Part shown: positions 57,046 through 64,000 of the stretch, one piece after another | Numbering within the stretch: position 1 is the first letter of the stretch | Layout: every line of letters starts with the position of its first letter | NCBI GenBank assembly: GCA_017305835.1 | Contig: JAFKJY010000054.1 | Location: 1 to 64,000 of the forward strand | Source of the DNA: Hyphomicrobiales bacterium | GTDB lineage: Bacteria; Pseudomonadota; Alphaproteobacteria; Rhizobiales; Rhizobiaceae | Direction of reading: 5' to 3' | Length of the DNA: 64,000 bases | Translations under genes and position numbers: made by a program | Notes under the pieces: model-generated | What the model saw: the letters and a program-made list of their open reading frames with translations, nothing else | Told to the model about the DNA's origin: nothing | The model's database searches: none

Positions 57046-58110
57046 GTGGCACGCACGTTCGAGCAGCTACGCCTTGAAGAGATCAAGCGCGACTTTGGCG
57101 CCATGAGCGCGCTGAAGGGCGTGAACCTTTCCGTCCGGCGCGGCGAGTTCATCGCCCTGCTCGGGCCGTCGGGCTGCGGCAAGTCGACGGCGCTCAACTG
57201 TCTGGCGGGCCTGCTGCCGCTGACCGGCGGGAGCATCTGGCTCGACGGCCAGCGCATCGACACGCTGCGTCCCGAGGACCGCGGCTTCGGCATGGTGTTC
57301 CAGAACTATGCGCTGTTCCCGCACATGAGCGTGCGCCAGAACGTGGCGTTCGGGCTGACCATGCAGAAGCGCGCCAGGGCCGAGATCGAGACGCGCGTCG
57401 ACAAGGCGCTCGACATCGTGCGGCTGCGCGACCAGTCACACAAGCTGCCCGGCCAGCTTTCCGGCGGCCAGCAGCAGCGCGTCGCCATCGCCCGCGCGAT
57501 CGTCATCGAGCCGCGCCTCGTGCTGATGGACGAGCCGCTGTCCAACCTCGACGCCAAGCTGCGCCTCGAGATGCGCTCGGAGATCCGCCGCATCCACAAC
57601 CTGATCGGCGCGACGACCATCTACGTGACCCACGACCAGGAGGAGGCGCTGTCGCTGGCGGACCGCATCGTGGTGATGCGCGACGGCCTCGTCCGCCAGG
57701 TCGGCACGCCGGAGGAGCTGTTCGCCCGCCCGCTCCATTCCGACGTCGCGGACTTCATGGGCTACCGCAACCTCGTGTCGACGCATGCGGGGCGGGCGGC
57801 TGGCGACGAGGTCACCGTGACGATCGCCGGTGCGCGGCTCGGCGCCCGGGTCGTCGAGCCGGTGGGCGCGGGCGGCATGGTGACCGTCGCCATCCGCCCC
57901 GACGACCTCGCCGTCTCGCCGGAAGGGCCGCTTTCCGTCACCACCGACACCTCCGAATATCGCGGCCACGACTTCTATTGTTCGGGCGCCACCGCCGACG
58001 GCACGACGCTCTACTTCACCTCGCCGCGCCGGCTGGCGCCGGGCGAGGCGGTGCGGCTGGCGTGCAGCCCCGACCGCGTGCTGGTCTATGCCGGGGGCGC
58101 GCGGCCATGA
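57046..58110 (+). CDS. ABC transporter ATP-binding protein, PotA/FbpC type
   Basis: A 354-residue ATPase. GPSGCGKST near residue 41, a Q-loop at [18 protein letters not shown], signature [15 protein letters not shown] near 138, Walker [17 protein letters not shown] and switch [13 protein letters not shown] are all present, followed by a C-terminal TOBE domain (about residues 240-354). The GTG start at 57046 has GGGGGA upstream. It overlaps the first permease gene by 4 bp. The TOBE domain is characteristic of importers whose ATPase senses substrate. Confidence 0.93.
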   Translation: MARTFEQLRLEEIKRDFGAMSALKGVNLSVRRGEFIALLGPSGCGKSTALNCLAGLLPLTGGSIWLDGQRIDTLRPEDRGFGMVFQNYALFPHMSVRQNVAFGLTMQKRARAEIETRVDKALDIVRLRDQSHKLPGQLSGGQQQRVAIARAIVIEPRLVLMDEPLSNLDAKLRLEMRSEIRRIHNLIGATTIYVTHDQEEALSLADRIVVMRDGLVRQVGTPEELFARPLHSDVADFMGYRNLVSTHAGRAAGDEVTVTIAGARLGARVVEPVGAGGMVTVAIRPDDLAVSPEGPLSVTTDTSEYRGHDFYCSGATADGTTLYFTSPRRLAPGEAVRLACSPDRVLVYAGGARP

Positions 58111-59006
58111 GCGGCGGCGACGGGCTGACGGGGCGGCAGCGGCTCTCCCGCTGGCTCGCCAACTACGAGGTCGACGGCGTCGCCCTGCTGGTCCTGCCGG
58201 CGATCGCCTGCATGCTGCTGCTGTTCATCTATCCCTTCCTGCACGGGCTGATCCTGTCGCTGCAGCCGCGCTCGGGGGAGATGCTCGACAACTACCGCAA
58301 GTTCTTCTCCGACCCGTTCCTCTACGACACGATCTGGACCACGCTGCGGCTGGCCTTTCCCGCGACGATCATCAATGTCGTGATGTCCGTGCCGATTGCG
58401 CTTCTGGTGCGCCGATTCCGCCGCCAGCGCCTGCTCACCGCGATCCTCGTCGTGCCGATCACGCTCGGCCCGGTGCTGATCGCCGAGGGCATGCTCAACT
58501 ATCTCGGCCCGCAGGGCTGGTTCAACGGCGCCATCGTCGGGCTGGGCATCAGCGGGGCGCCGGTCCGCCTCATCCACAACTATGCCGGCGTGCTGATCTC
58601 GCTGGTGGTGGCGGGCTTCCCCTTCGTCTTCCTGCTCACGTTGTCCTTCCTCAGCGGCCTCGACCCGTCGCTGGAGAAGGCCGCTTCCACGCTCGGCGCC
58701 GGCCCTCGTGCGCGCTTCCGCCACATCCTGCTGCCGCTGCTGCTGCCGGCGCTGGCGGTCAACTTCTGCATGTCCTTCGTGCAGATGTTCTCGGTGTTCC
58801 CGGCCGCCGTGCTGCTGGGCGAGCCGGCCGGCGCGACGCGCGTCATCTCTATCGCCGCCTATCAGGCGGCCTACGAGCAGTATGACGCCCCGATGGCCTC
58901 GACCATCGCGATGATCATGGGCGCGGTGCAGCTCGCGATCGTCGCGATCGTGCTCGGCAGCCGCGAGCTGTTCTACCGGGGCTCCACCGGATCGGGAAAG
59001 GGCTGA
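58107..59006 (+). CDS. ABC transporter permease, PotB type
   Basis: A 299-residue permease with six hydrophobic segments and the EAA docking loop (LEKAASTLGAGPRARFRHILLPLL). The N-terminal VDGVALLVLPAIACMLLLFIYP segment and NLVAGFPFVFLL-like middle segment are typical of the PotB/FbpB group. ATG 58107 overlaps the ATPase stop. It is followed after 3 bp by the second permease gene. Confidence 0.9.
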   Translation: MSGGDGLTGRQRLSRWLANYEVDGVALLVLPAIACMLLLFIYPFLHGLILSLQPRSGEMLDNYRKFFSDPFLYDTIWTTLRLAFPATIINVVMSVPIALLVRRFRRQRLLTAILVVPITLGPVLIAEGMLNYLGPQGWFNGAIVGLGISGAPVRLIHNYAGVLISLVVAGFPFVFLLTLSFLSGLDPSLEKAASTLGAGPRARFRHILLPLLLPALAVNFCMSFVQMFSVFPAAVLLGEPAGATRVISIAAYQAAYEQYDAPMASTIAMIMGAVQLAIVAIVLGSRELFYRGSTGSGKG

Positions 59007-59009
59007 CCG

Positions 59010-59852
59010 ATGTTCGCCGAAAGGGCGCTGGGAACGAGGACGCCGTCGGAGCTCATCTGGAGCGTCGCGCTCTGGACGGTGATGGGGCTGTTCGTCGCCA
59101 ATTTCATGCTGATGATCCTGGCCGTGCTGGTCAACAGCTTCGCCACACAATGGTTCGGCACATGGCTGCCGCCCGCCTTCACCACCAAATGGTACGTGTC
59201 GGCGTGGCGGGAGTTCCAGCTCGACCAGGTGCTGGTCGTCACCATGATGGTGGTCGGCGCCGTTGTCGTGATATCGGGCCTGATCGGCGTGCCGGCGGCC
59301 TATGCGCTGGCGCGGCGCAACTTCCCCGGCAAGCGCTTCGTCCTGCTGCTGCTGCTCCTGCCGCTGATGGTGCCACCCATCACCTACGGCATCCCGCTGG
59401 CGACGGTGCTCTACGAGGCGCGGCTGGCCGGCAACATCTGGGGCGTCATCCTCGCCAACCTCGTGCCGACGGTGCCGTTCGTGGTGCTCGTCATGATCCC
59501 GTTCATCGAGCAGATCGACCCGCGCATCGAACAGGCCGCTCGCCTGTTCGGCGCCGGCACCGGCCAGCTCTTCGTCCGGGTGCTGGTGCCGCTGCTGGCG
59601 CCGGGCATACTGGCGGCGCTGCTGCTCGTGCTGGTACGCACCATCGCCATGTTCGAGCTGACCTTCTTCACTGCCGGCCCGAGCAGCCAGACGCTGGTCG
59701 TCGCGCTCTACTACGCCGTCTATGCGCCCGGCGTGCGGGCGAACCAGTCGATCGACGCGATGTCGATCATCTACATGGCGACGACCCTGCTGTGGCTGAT
59801 GATCGCGCTGCGCTTCGTCAACCCGGTCCAGCTCGTCGGCCGGCCGAGATAG
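59010..59852 (+). CDS. ABC transporter permease, PotC type
   Basis: A 280-residue permease with six hydrophobic segments; the EAA loop is around IEQAARLFGAGTGQLFVRVLVPLLAPG. Heterodimeric partner of the permease encoded upstream. It ends the plus-strand importer. A 39-bp gap precedes a gene of unknown function in the same direction. Confidence 0.9.
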   Translation: MFAERALGTRTPSELIWSVALWTVMGLFVANFMLMILAVLVNSFATQWFGTWLPPAFTTKWYVSAWREFQLDQVLVVTMMVVGAVVVISGLIGVPAAYALARRNFPGKRFVLLLLLLPLMVPPITYGIPLATVLYEARLAGNIWGVILANLVPTVPFVVLVMIPFIEQIDPRIEQAARLFGAGTGQLFVRVLVPLLAPGILAALLLVLVRTIAMFELTFFTAGPSSQTLVVALYYAVYAPGVRANQSIDAMSIIYMATTLLWLMIALRFVNPVQLVGRPR

Positions 59853-59891
59853 CCTTGCAGGCGCGGGCGTGCGGTGGAATACAGGCATGCC

Positions 59892-60410
59892 ATGTGGAAG
59901 GAACTCTGGAGAAAGTGGACGATCGACAAGCCCGCCATGCTCGGCGACTGGCTGTGGGAATTCCTTCTCGCGCCGCTGGCGGCTTTCCTCGCGCGGCTGA
60001 CATTGAGGAAGATCGTCGCCCTCATCCCGCTCGGCGTGGTTCTCGTCGCCTACTACCACAGCGTCCCGGTGCCGCCCGAACTGATGCTGCTCGGCGACGT
60101 GCTCGCTTATATCGACATCTTTTCGGTGCTGTTCCTGCTCGGCATCCTGAGCCGTGCCGCGCCGATCCTGTTCGTCATGAGGCAGATGGCTGCGCGGCTG
60201 AAGGATCTGGCGAGCGCCACGATCGGAAAGGCACGACGGCTCCATTTCCGCAGCCGGCGTGAGCCACGCGCGCCGGGTGCCAAGAGGCCTGCCCGGCCTG
60301 AAGACGATGACGAGCCAGTCCCAGGCGTCGGGTTCGCGTGGGCCTGGTGTCCTGACGGGCGGCCGCAAACTACGGCATGGCGTCTTCATCGCGGCATGAT
60401 GCGGGCCTAA
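59892..60410 (+). CDS. hypothetical membrane protein
   Basis: A 172-residue protein that I do not recognise. It has a short N-terminal amphipathic stretch (WKELWRKWTIDKPAM), three hydrophobic stretches near residues 25-36, 41-57 and 65-87, then a cationic C-terminal tail rich in Arg, Pro and Asp. The ATG at 59892 was chosen; a GTG at 59874 in the same frame is an alternative. The tail's codon usage is less regular than in the flanking genes, so its last third is the least certain. It follows the importer by 39 bp in the same direction. Confidence 0.5.
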   Translation: MWKELWRKWTIDKPAMLGDWLWEFLLAPLAAFLARLTLRKIVALIPLGVVLVAYYHSVPVPPELMLLGDVLAYIDIFSVLFLLGILSRAAPILFVMRQMAARLKDLASATIGKARRLHFRSRREPRAPGAKRPARPEDDDEPVPGVGFAWAWCPDGRPQTTAWRLHRGMMRA

Positions 60411-60467
60411 GCTGTATCTCCATGCACCCGGCCCGTGCGGCCGGCCCGCGGCATGGAGGATCGAAAC

Positions 60468-61025
60468 ATGCGCCATCCGAAGAAACACGACTTTCCCGTC
60501 GGGCAGGTCCGCCGCTACTTGGAGCCGGGGCCGATCGTGCTGGTCACGTCGCGGCTGAAGGACAAGGCCAACGTCATGACGTTGGGGTGGCACACCATCC
60601 TCGAATTCTCGCCTTCGCTGGTCGGGCTGATGATCTCGTCGGGCAACCACAGCTTCCGGATGATCCGCGAGACGGGCGAATGCGTCATCAACCTTCCGAC
60701 GACGGCGCTGACGGATACCGTCGTGCGCGTCGGCAACACGTCCGGCGCCGACATCGACAAGTTCTCCGCATTCGGCCTGACGCCCGGTGAGGCCTCCGTG
60801 GTGAAGCCGCCGCTCATCCGGGAGTGCCATGCCTGCTTCGAATGCCGCCTCCGCGACGACGCGCTCGTCGACCGCTACAACTTCTTCATCTTCGAGGTCG
60901 TGAAGGCGCATGCGGCGCGCACGCCGAAGCATCCCGAAACGCTGCACTACACCGGCGACGGCGTGTTCATGGTCTCGGGAAAGATCATCAGCCGCAAATC
61001 GCTGTTCCGTCCCGGCATGCTCTGA
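60468..61025 (+). CDS. flavin reductase family protein (FMN-binding)
   Basis: A 185-residue split-barrel flavoprotein of the flavin reductase/DIM6 group. PGPIVLVTSRLKDKANVMTLGWHTILEFSPSLVGLMISSGNHSF carries the FMN phosphate-binding part, then RETGECVINLPT. Members reduce free flavin for a partner monooxygenase, or bind FMN with other roles. The ATG at 60468 follows GGAGGA; an in-frame GTG/TTG extension to 60435 lacks such a site. No monooxygenase lies nearby, so the partner is unknown. Its stop codon lies within a strong bidirectional terminator. Confidence 0.88.
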   Translation: MRHPKKHDFPVGQVRRYLEPGPIVLVTSRLKDKANVMTLGWHTILEFSPSLVGLMISSGNHSFRMIRETGECVINLPTTALTDTVVRVGNTSGADIDKFSAFGLTPGEASVVKPPLIRECHACFECRLRDDALVDRYNFFIFEVVKAHAARTPKHPETLHYTGDGVFMVSGKIISRKSLFRPGML

Positions 61026-61060
61026 TCCGCGATGCCGCCGTCCGGCGGCATCGCGGATTA
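61023..61060. terminator. strong bidirectional terminator containing both stop codons
   Basis: TCCGCGATGCCGCCG (61026-61040) pairs perfectly with CGGCGGCATCGCGGA (61043-61057) across a 2-nt gap, and pairing continues outward with A-T, G-T and T-A. The outermost bases are the TGA of the flavin reductase gene (61023-61025) and, on the minus strand, the TAA of the DJ-1 gene (61060-61058). There is only a short T-tract, but this is by far the longest perfect hairpin seen in the window. Confidence 0.75.
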
Positions 61061-62215
61061 CGGCCTGGCGGCGCCCGTCGCCCGCCGCGGATATTCGAGC
61101 TGCATGGCGACCACGCTGGTGGTGGGCGCTCCGTAGCGCGCCGTGATCGCTTCGAGCGTCCGGTCGAGCGCATCGGCCGGCTTGCTGTCGGAAAATACCG
61201 GTGCCTGCCGGCCCTCCGGCCAGTCCGCGGCCGCCCGGTCGGGCAGGATGCGGAGGCCGTTCATGGTTTCCACCGCGCCCGACGAAGCGGCATAGGTCGT
61301 GGCGCTCGACCGGTAGGTCCGCGACCAGGCATCGGCCACCAGCGCGAGCGACACCTCGTCCATGCCCGGCTCTAGCCGGATGCCGAGCTCCTCCCGGTTC
61401 CAGAAGGCCATTCCGTTTGCGAGCACGGTCGTGGCGAAGGGGCGTGTGAACCTGAAAGCGGCGCTCGCGTGCCGCGCGTCCCATCCCATGAGGCCGAGGT
61501 CGTGCGCGACTGCTTCCGCCTTGTCCCGCCCGGCGATCGCCTCGATCAGGGTGAGCATCATCGGCATCGAAGCGCTGATGCCGGTCGTCGTCGCCACGCC
61601 ACCGTCGGCGACCATCCGCCGGTCCGCGACATACCGGATCGTCGGGCTGCGCTTCAGCATCTCGCCGAGATAGTACCAGTGCGTCGTCGCGCGCCTGCCG
61701 TCGAGCAGGCCGGCCGCCGCGACGACCTTCGCGCCGGCGCAGATGCCGATGATCCGCGCGCCCTTCTCCGCCTGGCTCCTGATCCAGGCGAGCACGGCCG
61801 GGTCGTCGTCGCGGCTCATGGCCGGCACGACGACGTAGTCCGCGCCCCCGGGATGCGCGGCATCGAACTGCGCGATCGTCGCGTCCGGCTCGACCGCCAG
61901 CGCAGGATAGAGCCGCACCGGGCCAGGCCCGGTCGCCAGCATCGTCACGTCGGCCACGTCTGCCCGCCGCAATATGCCGGTCGGCATCAGGTAGTCGGTC
62001 GTCTCGGTGGCGTCGTTGAGGCCGATGATCGCGACCACCGGACGCTCGCGCTTCGGCTTGAGCGCGGCGAGCATGGCATCCGCCTCCGCGCGCGGCACCG
62101 GCGGCGCCTCCGCCGCCGCGTTTCCCGCCGGCAGGCTGAGCAGCCAGCCCCCGAAGCCCAGCATGGACAGCGCGAAGAGGACGACGACGCCCCAGATCAG
62201 GAAGGTCTTCCACAT
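61058..62215 (-). CDS. membrane-anchored DJ-1/PfpI family protein
   Basis: A 385-residue protein. One N-terminal transmembrane anchor covers residues 5-30 (TFLIWGVVVLFALSMLGFGGW). The DJ-1/PfpI domain starts near residue 58 (RPVVAIIGLNDATETTDYL), with the nucleophile elbow ARIIGICAGAKVVAAAGLLDG carrying the conserved Cys, then ATTHW. A further 150 residues, including GMDEVSLALVADAWSRTYRSS, are of unknown function. The start is at ATG 62215. Most GlxA-like proteins add a DNA-binding domain at the C-terminus; here that is absent and a membrane anchor is present. Divergent from the GlxA-type regulator. Confidence 0.82.
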   Translation of the reverse strand: MWKTFLIWGVVVLFALSMLGFGGWLLSLPAGNAAAEAPPVPRAEADAMLAALKPKRERPVVAIIGLNDATETTDYLMPTGILRRADVADVTMLATGPGPVRLYPALAVEPDATIAQFDAAHPGGADYVVVPAMSRDDDPAVLAWIRSQAEKGARIIGICAGAKVVAAAGLLDGRRATTHWYYLGEMLKRSPTIRYVADRRMVADGGVATTTGISASMPMMLTLIEAIAGRDKAEAVAHDLGLMGWDARHASAAFRFTRPFATTVLANGMAFWNREELGIRLEPGMDEVSLALVADAWSRTYRSSATTYAASSGAVETMNGLRILPDRAAADWPEGRQAPVFSDSKPADALDRTLEAITARYGAPTTSVVAMQLEYPRRATGAARP

Positions 62216-62313
62216 GGCTGCATCTCCCGCTGGAAAGAACCGGAAGCGCCTCCAGGCCGGCAGGCCTTCCGCGCGCTTCCCTCGATCGGTCGGAATCTAG
62301 GGCGGAAGCCGTC

Positions 62314-62348
62314 TGGCAGAAATGACAAAATCATGGCATTTTCTGCCA
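62314..62348. promoter_or_regulatory. inverted repeat before the GlxA-like gene
   Basis: TGGCAGAAATG (62314-62324) and CATTTTCTGCCA (62337-62348) form an inverted repeat with one extra base and a 12-nt centre. The right arm abuts the ATG at 62349. If it is an operator, that ATG, not the one at 62322, is the start of the regulator gene. Position between two divergent genes suits autoregulation plus control of the DJ-1 gene. Confidence 0.5.
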
Positions 62349-63320
62349 ATGCACCAGATCGCCTTCATCGTCTATCCGGGCTTCGAGCTGCTCGACGTCT
62401 CGGGTCCGGCATCGGTCTTCAACGGCGCCAATCATGCGTTGAAAGGGCAGGGGAAGCCTGCCTTCTATGCGATCGTGCTCGCATCCGCCGAAGGCGGCGC
62501 CGTCGAGAGCAGCAGCGGCGTCGCGGTTGAGACCCGGCCGGCCGCCGGGCTTCGACCGGATGAAGCGCGGACCGTGCTGGTCGCGGGCGCCGAGCGTGAG
62601 TACCTATTGCCGGCGGTGGCGGATGCGGCGCTGCGGGCGGCCCTGCCGCAACTGGCTGCGAAGGCCGAGCGGTTCGGCTCCGTCTGCACCGGCGGCTTCC
62701 TGCTGGCCGCGCTCGGACTGCTCGACGGCCGCCGCGTCGCGACCCACTGGGATTCCTGCGAACCGCTCGCGAAGACCTTCCCGGCGGTCACCGTCGATCC
62801 CGATGCGCTCTACGTCGTCGACGGCCGGCTGTGGACGTCGGCCGGCGTCACCACCGGCATCGACATGGCGCTGGCGATGGTGGCGCGCGACCTCGACGCA
62901 GGCGTCGCCGGCGAGGTCGCCAAGCGGCTGGTGCTCTATGCGCGGAGGCCCGGCTACCAGTCGCAGTTCAGCCCGGTGCTGACGGCGCAGGTGAAGGGCG
63001 ACAGCCCGTTCGCCGACCTGATCGGGTGGATGCAGGCGAACCTCGACGCGCCGCTGGACGTGCCGTCGCTGGCCGCCCGCTCCGGCCTCACCGAGCGCAC
63101 CTTCCATCGCAGGTTCGTGGCGGCGACCGGCCAGACGCCGGGCCGCTTCGTCGAGATCGCCCGGCTCGACGCCGCGCGCATGCTGCTCACCCGCGGGCTG
63201 CCGCTGAAGACGGTCGCCGCACAGGTCGGCCTCTTCCCGTCCGCCCGCCTAGCGGAGGCCTTCGCGCGCCGCTTCGGCGTGCCCCCGCGCCTGTTCCGCG
63301 ACATGCACGCCGGGCTGTGA
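62349..63320 (+). CDS. GlxA family transcriptional regulator (DJ-1/PfpI domain plus AraC helix-turn-helix)
   Basis: A 323-residue GlxA-type regulator. The DJ-1/PfpI domain (residues 1-190) begins IAFIVYPGFELLDVSGP and has the nucleophile region FGSVCTGGFLLAALGLLDG with Cys, then RRVATHW. The AraC helix-turn-helix domain (about 230-320) has DVPSLAARSGLTERTFHRRFVAATGQTPGRFVE. The ATG at 62349 is preferred over that at 62322 (9 codons earlier), because homologues start at this point and an inverted repeat ends just before it. Divergent from a DJ-1 protein with the same fold, so the two may respond to the same signal. Confidence 0.88.
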   Translation: MHQIAFIVYPGFELLDVSGPASVFNGANHALKGQGKPAFYAIVLASAEGGAVESSSGVAVETRPAAGLRPDEARTVLVAGAEREYLLPAVADAALRAALPQLAAKAERFGSVCTGGFLLAALGLLDGRRVATHWDSCEPLAKTFPAVTVDPDALYVVDGRLWTSAGVTTGIDMALAMVARDLDAGVAGEVAKRLVLYARRPGYQSQFSPVLTAQVKGDSPFADLIGWMQANLDAPLDVPSLAARSGLTERTFHRRFVAATGQTPGRFVEIARLDAARMLLTRGLPLKTVAAQVGLFPSARLAEAFARRFGVPPRLFRDMHAGL

Positions 63321-63321
63321 G

Positions 63322-64000
63322 CTACCCGCCGTTCGCCTGCAACGCCGCGACGATGCGGTCCGGCAGCAGCGGCAGGTCGGTCAGGCGGGTGTCCAGCGCA
63401 TGGTTGACGGCGTTGACGACGGCAGGCGCCACCGGGATGGTCGCGATCTCGCCGACGGCCTTGGCTCCGAACGGCCCGGTCGGCTCGCCTTCCTCCACCA
63501 GCAGGACGCGCAGCGGCGGCATCTCCGGCGCGTTGGCCAGCGTGTAGCGGGCGAAGCTGTCAGCCAGGATCCGTCCCGTCCCCGCCTCCATCGCGACGTC
63601 CTCGTAGAGCGCGTAGCCGATGCCGATCTGGATCCCGCCGTGGATCTGGCCCTCCACCAGCATCGGATTGATGGCCCGGCCGACGTCGTGGACGGCGAGG
63701 TAGTCGACGACCCCGACCCGGCCCGTCAGCGTATCGACCTCGACCTCGGCGAAATGCGCCGCGTAGGAGCCGGGATTGGCGCTGGCGCGGTGGGTTCGGG
63801 TGGCCGCGGGCAGATCGGTGCCGCGCGCGGCCAGCCAGGCGGCCAACTCCGCCAGCGTCATCGACGCGTGGGCGGCTTCGGCCCTGCCGCCGCGTAGCGC
63901 GATCTCGCCCGCGGCGGCGTTGAGGGCCAGCGCCGCCGCATCGGCGAGGGCCGCCCCGAGCGCGAGCGCGGCCCGGCGCACGGCCTCGCCGGCGATGTAG
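63322..64000 (-). CDS. xanthine dehydrogenase family molybdopterin-binding subunit, C-terminal part (5' partial)
   Basis: A minus-strand frame open to the window end; about 226 residues are seen and the N-terminus lies beyond base 64000. They match the last part of a molybdenum-hydroxylase large subunit. YAAHFAEVEVDTLTGRVGVVDYLAVHDVGRAINPMLVEGQIHGG is diagnostic, and GAKAVGEIATIPVAPAVVNAV holds the catalytic Glu of this family. An internal GTG at 63981 should not be taken as the start because coding character continues upstream of it. The stop is 1 bp from that of the convergent GlxA-type gene. It is a different molybdenum hydroxylase from the one at 18689. Confidence 0.85.
   Translation of the reverse strand, partial: YIAGEAVRRAALALGAALADAAALALNAAAGEIALRGGRAEAAHASMTLAELAAWLAARGTDLPAATRTHRASANPGSYAAHFAEVEVDTLTGRVGVVDYLAVHDVGRAINPMLVEGQIHGGIQIGIGYALYEDVAMEAGTGRILADSFARYTLANAPEMPPLRVLLVEEGEPTGPFGAKAVGEIATIPVAPAVVNAVNHALDTRLTDLPLLPDRIVAALQANGG

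Noticed and set aside
58086-62213. Very long minus-strand open frame (about 1375 codons) across the importer and following genes
   Set aside because: It is antisense to well-supported plus-strand genes, has an Arg/Asp/His/Gln-rich composition with no domain, and is typical of stop-poor antisense frames in G+C-rich DNA. Its last part shares bases with the real DJ-1 gene in another frame.
1-64000. CRISPR arrays, insertion sequences, prophage, integrase or att sites
   Set aside because: No regularly spaced repeats, transposase, integrase or recombinase-like proteins, and no terminal inverted repeats were seen in reading both strands.
1-64000. tRNA, rRNA or known riboswitches
   Set aside because: No tRNA-like cloverleaf, rRNA segment or recognisable riboswitch core was found in the intergenic regions; most gaps are under 120 bp.

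Overview
The window is 64 kb of very G+C-rich DNA from what is almost certainly an alphaproteobacterium of the order Hyphomicrobiales (Mesorhizobium/Aquamicrobium-like). This rests on tightly packed operons with 1-11 nt overlaps, the fused Mrp AB antiporter subunit typical of rhizobia, and an unusually high load of solute-binding-protein transporters. No rRNA, tRNA, CRISPR array, insertion sequence or phage gene was seen. Nearly every gene belongs to a small catabolic island built from an ABC importer, one to four enzymes and a dedicated regulator. Six complete or near-complete ABC importers of different families lie within about 56 kb.

Layout. 1-2491: end of an MlrC-like (M81) metallopeptidase gene, an alpha/beta hydrolase and an ornithine-cyclodeaminase-family reductase. 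2519-9803: a LysR regulator divergent from a branched-chain-amino-acid-type (Liv) ABC importer and a GMC flavin oxidoreductase. 9893-17341: a NitT/TauT-type importer (binding protein divergent from the rest), a two-subunit thiamine-diphosphate 2-oxoacid decarboxylase, a fumarylacetoacetate-hydrolase-family enzyme and two XRE-cupin regulators. 17657-26056: a polar-amino-acid-type importer interrupted by a molybdenum hydroxylase (fused Mo plus FAD/[4Fe-4S] polypeptide and a 2x[2Fe-2S] subunit), then MarR and a PLP aminotransferase. 26257-36886: XRE-cupin regulator, hydantoinase A and B, a small zinc-ribbon protein, a second XRE-cupin regulator, an isochorismatase-family amidase and a BMP-type (nucleoside/purine-like) importer.

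36917-42956 (minus strand): a six-gene Mrp/Pha Na+(K+)/H+ antiporter with A and B fused. 43110-51605: an IclR regulator divergent from a second NitT/TauT importer, followed by a citrate-synthase-like lyase, a class III CoA transferase, an enoyl-CoA hydratase and an AtuA-family protein. This looks like a CoA-dependent carboxylate pathway. 51618-59852: a minus-strand lactonase (SMP-30), RraA-type aldolase and IlvD/Edd dehydratase set, a divergent GntR regulator, and a polyamine/iron-type ABC importer, together resembling a sugar-acid pathway. 59892-63320: a membrane protein of unknown function, a flavin reductase, and a membrane-anchored DJ-1/PfpI protein divergent from a GlxA-type AraC regulator. 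The 3' edge carries the end of another molybdenum hydroxylase large subunit.

Several regulatory sites are visible. A perfect TAATGCATTA palindrome and a one-mismatch copy flank the GntR gene on both sides. Two ATACAATGTA boxes flank the leader of the molybdenum-hydroxylase operon. TTTGTC/GACAAA elements spaced 17 bp apart lie in front of the IclR gene, and dyads lie in front of the divergent NitT binding-protein gene and the GlxA-like gene. Functional assignments are at family level. Substrates are inferred from neighbourhood and have not been demonstrated.
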